A stretch of 64,000 nucleotides of DNA, taken from contig CM060131.1 of NCBI GenBank assembly GCA_030522415.1, positions 12,509,703 to 12,573,702 on the forward strand. Reading direction: 5' to 3'. The translations under genes and the position numbers were made by a program. This document shows positions 58,837-64,000 of the stretch, one piece after another; within the stretch, counting starts at the first letter, position 1, and the number at the start of each line of letters is the position of its first letter. The DNA is from Channallabes apus (lineage: Eukaryota > Chordata > Actinopteri > Siluriformes > Clariidae). The notes beneath the pieces were generated by a model. It worked only from the letters and a program-made list of their open reading frames with translations. It was not told the DNA's origin and searched no databases.

Positions 58837-59035
58837 TGATCAGCCAAAACTTCAACACCACTGTAAGGTGGACTGAACAATATTGATAGTGGTGACTGGA
58901 TCCAAGGCTCACCCATGCCCAAAGGCCATCCCATTCAGTCTGAGCCAACAGAACAGCCAATGAACAACAAATACTGTAAATTCCAGACACGACACCAGGA
59001 CACCGCAGTCGCTTTCTCAGGGTTTACAGTGTAAT
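58837..59035 (+). mobile_element. Tc1-like fragment (family D)
   Basis: Starts ATGATCAGCCAAAACTTCAA and has the terminal-repeat text through GTGGTGACTGG, then CAGACACGACACCAGGACACC. About 200 bp remain. Confidence 0.5.
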
Positions 59036-60189
59036 GTCAAAATTACAGTTTAAGTCTGGTACCTCAAAACAGTCATGGCAACTGGTTAATTTCCAGAATA
59101 TAACTTTTGACTTAAAATTAAAATATAAAAGTGTTTCAAATAAAGGTGAAAACAAAGAAGAGACTTTTACTATAAACACCAAATAACACAAATGTACAAA
59201 TCAACGTGTGCTATATGTGAGTACAGTATGTGTCTATAGCCTATTCAGGATCTGCTTAGACTATGTAATATAATAAATAACATTTGGTCATATTCTGTCT
59301 GAAATGTCCCTCAGTGTATATTAATTTCTTGTATGTAGACTAGTTGTATAAAAGCAATATCACATGAGAATGGTTAAACCCAATATCAGCATTCCAGTGC
59401 TTCTGCATAGCTAAATGTCAATAATGCAAGTGTTAACTTAAATTTTAGTTATTTAATTTGCAGTAATTATGGTGTATTAATGTTGGAGCTCATTTTTCAT
59501 TAAGGTTACCTAATATAGCAAATAATGTAACTTTAAAGGAAACTTAATGTAAAGGTCTTGTGTAGACTTATTTTGTCCTTTAAACCACATTAAATCCCTA
59601 TAAAAGAACAACAAACTGATAAATACAGAAAAAGTATAAGATGAATAAAGGCCGAACATTATAAATGAGTATTAAGCAACTTTATAAAATCAATGAAATC
59701 AATGAATCTGACCATATATCAAAAAGGAAAAGCATAGCTCCTGAAAATAACTTTTTCTGTTTGTCTTTTGAATTTAATTTATACTGTATTTGTCATTGCT
59801 CTGCCTTGATTTTGATTTTTTATTTTTATTTATTTATTTATTTATTTTTTTTTGGCATCCCCAAAAAAAAATCAGCTTGAGAAAAATACTTGTGTGGTTC
59901 ATTCTGAAAAAAAAAAAAGATTCACAGTTATTGCGAGCAGTTAACTAAGCTAATTAAATAAAACATCCATGCAGAACTCTTAATTTCCAGGATGTAGGCC
60001 AGACTTGGATATGGAATAGAGCCAGATAATATTCATTAAATTGAGTGTAAAATATAGATAGTTTTTTTTTCAACGCCAATTATCGCACATTGAATTTTTA
60101 GCAAAAGAGACAGACATTGCATGTACATTTACATTTATACGTTTACATCAATTCTTAGTGTATCATGGTTTCTCTAATTAAAATTTTAA
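59036..60189. other. AT-rich noncoding DNA
   Basis: No gene recognised. An ATTT-rich run lies at 59,815-59,850. Confidence 0.4.
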
Positions 60190-60443
60190 TTAAAATTTTA
60201 CTTGACATACAGTTTACTATACACAGCCGAACACAATACTGTACAATCGCCAATGACAAGAAAAAATGTAATAAAGACAGGTATTAGACATATACAGTTT
60301 AATACACAGTGAAATGAAAACAGTGTTCCTGCAGGACCAAGGTGCTACAGTGCATACAGTACATACAAAATTATTTAACAAAATAAGTAAAAAAAAAAAC
60401 TAGCCTAGGACTATACAAAAGGCAGCAAAAAGACAACATAAAG
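60190..60443 (-). repeat. LINE 3' end (Rex1/L2 group), minus strand
   Basis: The minus strand reads through GTAGCACCTTGGTCCTGCAGG and TTTCATTTCACTGTGTATTAA, the 3' UTR of the same LINE group as at 61.04-62.40 kb, but in the opposite direction. Confidence 0.55.
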
Positions 60444-60445
60444 TA

Positions 60446-61038
60446 TGGAGCGATATCGCGGACAATATTCAAATGCAATTGCAAATTGCATTTGCAATTG
60501 CGTTTCCCATATGTGGACACACAAACTGTGCCATCATTCAAATGCAATTGCAAACTTTGCATTACCGTTTGCTGTTTCGCCTTTTGTTTCTCTTGGTCGG
60601 CGACTGCGAGTGACGTCACTCCCCATACAATCCCGCCCCACAGTATAGACCCGCCCCTGACGCTGATTGACAGGTTTCTGTGTAATGTGTTGGAAATGCA
60701 GTTACAAATGGATTAGCGATTGCGTTTGAGTTTTGGCCGGCTTGACGCGCAGCGCAGAGAAAGTGAAAAAGCAAACGTGGTGATTGATTTTGCTGTTTAA
60801 ATATGACAGGTTCATGACATGTAAGACCTGGGAAATACAAATGCAAATGGACTTTTCTTTTTCATTTGAAATTTGGCAGTCAGTGTGCGCTCGCAAAGGC
60901 AAAACAGCAAACGGTAATGCAAAGATTGCAATTGCATTTGAATTATGGCACAGTTTGTGCGTCCACATACAGTATGGGAAACGCAATTGCAAATGCAATT
61001 TGCAATTGCTTTTGAATATTGTCCGCGATATCGCTCCA
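60446..61038. mobile_element. 593 bp MITE with ~145 bp inverted arms, CRE and GC boxes
   Basis: Ends TGGAGCGATATCGCGGACAA inverted at each side, flanked by TA (60,444-60,445 and 61,039-61,040). The arms (60,446-60,590 and 60,893-61,038) are rich in CAATTG and GCAAATTGC phrases. The centre holds TGACGTCA (60,612-60,619), CCCGCCCC and CCCGCCCCT, giving it promoter-like content. It has no coding capacity. The superfamily is uncertain; TA flanks would suit Tc1/mariner. Confidence 0.8.
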
Positions 61039-61040
61039 TA

Positions 61041-62400
61041 ATAAAGAGCACATGTCTGCTAAAGACTGCTGTGTCTTTGTTTTCATGGAGACATGGTTCA
61101 GCGACAGAGTACCGGATGCCATCAGCAAGACAGGCTAGCCTCGTTTCACACCGACAGAAATGCAGCTCTATGCGGTAAGACTCGCGGTGGTGGCTTATGT
61201 GTTTACATCAACACAAAATGGTGCAAGAACACTGTGCTAGTCAGCGCTTCCTATATTCCATCAGTATGTGGACTGGCAACGAGAGGGGAAAACATGCTTG
61301 ATCTTATTCACACAAACACCCCCGGCGCATATCGGGCAGAGCCCCGCCCCACCTCGGCTACTCAGACCACATCTCTGTTATGCTAATTCAGCATGCAGAC
61401 CACGTGTCAGGCATTCAAAACCGGTTCTGAAGCAGGTGAAAACCTGGCCAGCAGACAACATCTCTGCTCTTTAGGACTGTTTTGAGAACACTCACTGGAA
61501 CATGTTCAGGGAGGCTGCAACTTACGGCGACTTCACTGATTGGAGAAGTATACGTCATCAGTGACCAGCTACATCAACAAGTGGACCGATGACGTCACTC
61601 TCTCAAAGAACATCATCTCACAATCCAACCAGAAACTATGGATTACTGCGGAGGTGTGGCACTTTGCCTTCAGAGCGGGGGACAAGGTGTCCATAAAAAC
61701 ATCAAGGGCCAAACTTTCCCAGGCCATCAGAGAGGCGAAGCATGCACACACCCAGAGAATTCACAAACACTTCATGGACAATATCCTTGAGTGTTCAGAG
61801 AATGTGCTGAACACACTGGACCCACTGCAGTTTGTGTATCATCCTAATCGTTCAACGGACGCCATCTCCACCACACTCCATTTTGCCCTCACACACTTGG
61901 AAAATAAGGACACCTACGTTCGAATGCTGTACATAGATTTCAGCTCAGCATTCAACACTATCATCCCTCAACACGTGATCGGGAAGCTGACCCTTGTTGG
62001 GCCTGAACACCTCCCTCTGTAACTAGATCCTGGACTTTCTTACCAGAAGACCTCAGTCAGTACAGATCAGGAACTGCACCTCCAGCACCACCACACTAAG
62101 TACTGGGGCACCCCAAGGCTGTGTGCTCAGTCCCCTGCTGTTCACGCTGCTGACTCATGACTGTGTAACGACACACAGTTTGAATCACATCATCAAGTTT
62201 GCTGATGACACAACCGTGGTGGGTCTCATTAGCCGAGTTTCATTAGGTCTCCAAATTAGCTGCTGTAGTTAGTTATTTTTTTTGTTAATTTATGTTGTTA
62301 ATTTATGTTGCATGTAGCACCTTGGTCCTGGAAGAACGTTGTTTCGTTTCACTGTGTCCAGGACCATATATGGTTAACAATAAAAGCCTACTTGACTTGA
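61041..62400 (+). pseudogene. LINE remnant (Rex1/L2 group): endonuclease and RT pieces
   Basis: Plus-strand pieces in order: FMETWFSDRVPD and GKTRGGGLCVYIN (endonuclease), then SYINKWTDDV and SQAIREAKHAHTQ (linker). After an internal deletion come LQFVYHPNRSTDAIS, RT motif A YIDFSSAFNTIIP, motif [14 protein letters not shown] and motif [12 protein letters not shown] near 62,210. The 3' UTR ends with CAATAAAAGCC at about 62,385. Frames change several times and around 250 codons between linker and RT are missing. Clade assignment (Rex1 versus L2) is uncertain. Confidence 0.75.
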
Positions 62401-63743
62401 CATGCAAATGTGCAAACAAGAACAACAACACAACACAATGTAATACTCTGTGATAATCAGTTTAAGAAGTGCAAATAAATTGTCCAAGAGATGATAAATA
62501 AAAAACAGTAACATTTCTTGTTAAACTGCACAAATAAATGGTAATATAAGTTAAATAAAGTTAAATATAAATAACATAACAAAACTGAAATTTGCAAATT
62601 CAGTAGATAAGAATACAACAAATAAGAATAAAATGTGTAAATACAAAATAAGAATAAAAGGAATGGCATGTAAAGAAACTTCAAATCAAAAAAACATTTT
62701 TTTGTAAAATATATCAACTAAAACAAATAATAATGCAAGGGTGGCGGTAGAAGTTATGATTTTCTTAAGATTAGTTTTCCCATTTAAATGTCTAAGAGTG
62801 TTCATGTCCATGATTCTTTCATGTGCTAAAACATATGTCCAAACAGGATGACAGCTTTACAAACAGGGTGAGCATTAACAAGCCATGGTAGTTGTGTCGA
62901 AATAAAAATGAAAGAAGTGAAACAATAAATAAATAAATGCAAATATCCCAAGAGGGGTTAAGTTGTAAATATGAGATTCATCTGGGGTGTTGTATTTGTT
63001 CAGAACCTGAATCGCCTGCGGGAAGAAGCTCCTCTCATCCTATCATTCTCTCTGTGTTGGGCTTTACACTTTTAGCAAGATTTTAGACAGACAAGATTTA
63101 TATCTCACTACACATAAATAACAAATGCCCACACTGACCAGATTCTAGATGATTATTCACCTGCTCTCTGGTCATAAGTCTATCTCTTCTTTTCCATGTG
63201 TTTTTGAGCAACATCTCACACTTCTTTTCCATCACAACACTGTGATGTATTGTCAGGTCAGATACCCTGACAGCACCAACCATTTGTTGTAACATCATTA
63301 ACAACAGACAAAAAGGTCATGCAGAGATGGAACTGAAATATATTCTCTCTATCTGCATTGCCTTAACCTTTTAAAAGACCACTCATCATAAAAAACCCTT
63401 ATATCAGCAAATTATTTAAGCCATACTTATATAATTATTTTGTTAGAATTGTAAATTAATATAAACTTGTAGAGAAAATCAATATACCCATGTTCTTACT
63501 ACAAGCTTGCATCTTGCTATTACATGAAAATATCTCATTATGAGTAAACTCATTACTACAAGTTAACATTGCGGTATTTGGGAAAAATCATCTTTCTTAA
63601 AGAAAAATGTATTGTGACAAAAACATATCCTCATTACAGGAAATCATTTTGCTGTTACAAAAAAATTATCTTGTTACGAAGTAATCATTTTTAATAATAT
63701 ATCTCATTACAACCAGAAAATAGTTTTTATGAAAAAAAAAAAT
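62401..63743. repeat. AT-rich DNA with a LINE C-terminal remnant
   Basis: At about 62,990-63,050 the minus strand reads SFFPQAIQVLN, the C-terminal end of the same LINE group. The sequence from 62,400 to it is probably its 3' UTR. From 63,065 on nothing is recognised. Confidence 0.4.
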
Positions 63744-64000
63744 GTGGTGGCACAGTGGCTTAGTCGATAGTAATGTTGCGTTGCACCTCCAGTATTCGGG
63801 TTCAATTCCTGCCTGAGGTCTGTGTGCACTAGTTCTTGGAAGGTTACCTCCGGGTACTCCAGTTTCCTCCCACAGTTCAAAGACATGCAGATTAGGTTGA
63901 TTGGTGTTAATAATTTGCCCATAGTGTGTGTGCCCTACCTTAATGGATTAAGTCTCCTGAGATAGGCTCCAAGCTCCCCGCGATCCTGTATACAGGATAA
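63744..64000 (+). mobile_element. V-SINE, cut by the window end
   Basis: Head GTGGTGGCACAGTGGCTTAG, B-box GGGTTCAATTCC, body CCGGGTACTCCAGTTTCC and 3' part to TATACAGGATAA. The tail lies beyond the window. Confidence 0.85.

Overview
The window is nuclear DNA of a ray-finned fish. It is AT-rich and low in coding content, and it is packed with Tc1/mariner DNA transposons, L2-clade LINEs, a sushi-like Ty3/Gypsy retrotransposon, tRNA-headed V-SINE (DANA/Mermaid-type) copies and long microsatellites. The SINE type, with its GAAT-repeat tail, and the density of Tc1 relatives fit an otophysan fish, possibly a catfish; that taxonomic step is inference. There are no operons, no bacterial features and no complete host gene. 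The long open frames all belong to mobile elements.

Left part (1-17 kb): an LTR of about 1 kb (194-1185), anonymous AT-rich sequence, then a nested complex at 6.09-13.26 kb. In the complex a DD34E Tc1 transposon with ~200 bp inverted ends carries an identical 509 bp tandem duplication, and its transposase gene is split by a 5,044 bp L2-type LINE flanked by a 5 bp target duplication. The LINE keeps an open ORF1 (zinc-finger-like, coiled coil, SGNH esterase) and a once-frameshifted ORF2 (endonuclease plus RT). A mariner MITE follows at 15.06-15.59 kb.

Middle part (17-40.5 kb): many V-SINE copies (several with 8-14 bp target duplications), a mariner element interrupted by a LINE 3' fragment (23.3-24.4 kb), decayed Tc1 copies, L2 3' ends (one nested in another), and a 5'-truncated L2 with a long RT frame (38.4-40.5 kb). 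At 29.76-30.0 kb two tiny splice-bounded segments join into a signal-peptide-like reading frame. This is the best hint of a host gene in the window.

Right part (40.8-64 kb): a DD37E Tc1-type element is split by a decayed sushi-like Gypsy element (41,413-45,911) that retains its 3' LTR and chromodomain but has lost its 5' LTR. A sister DD37E copy lies at 56.6-58.2 kb and shares the same inactivating lesions. An internally deleted Tc1, more SINEs and microsatellites, a 593 bp MITE with CRE and GC boxes (60.4-61.0 kb), and a Rex1/L2-like LINE remnant fill the rest.

The most interesting global signal is a strong excess of the 7-mer TACAGTA/TACTGTA, about 75-80 by hand count, spread over the whole window. 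Where two copies of a repeat can be compared, the 7-mer is a clean 5 bp insertion at a TA. That is the form of the excision scar left by Tc1-like transposases (TA, three terminal bases CAG or CTG, TA). The window therefore seems to record many past excisions as well as the surviving elements.
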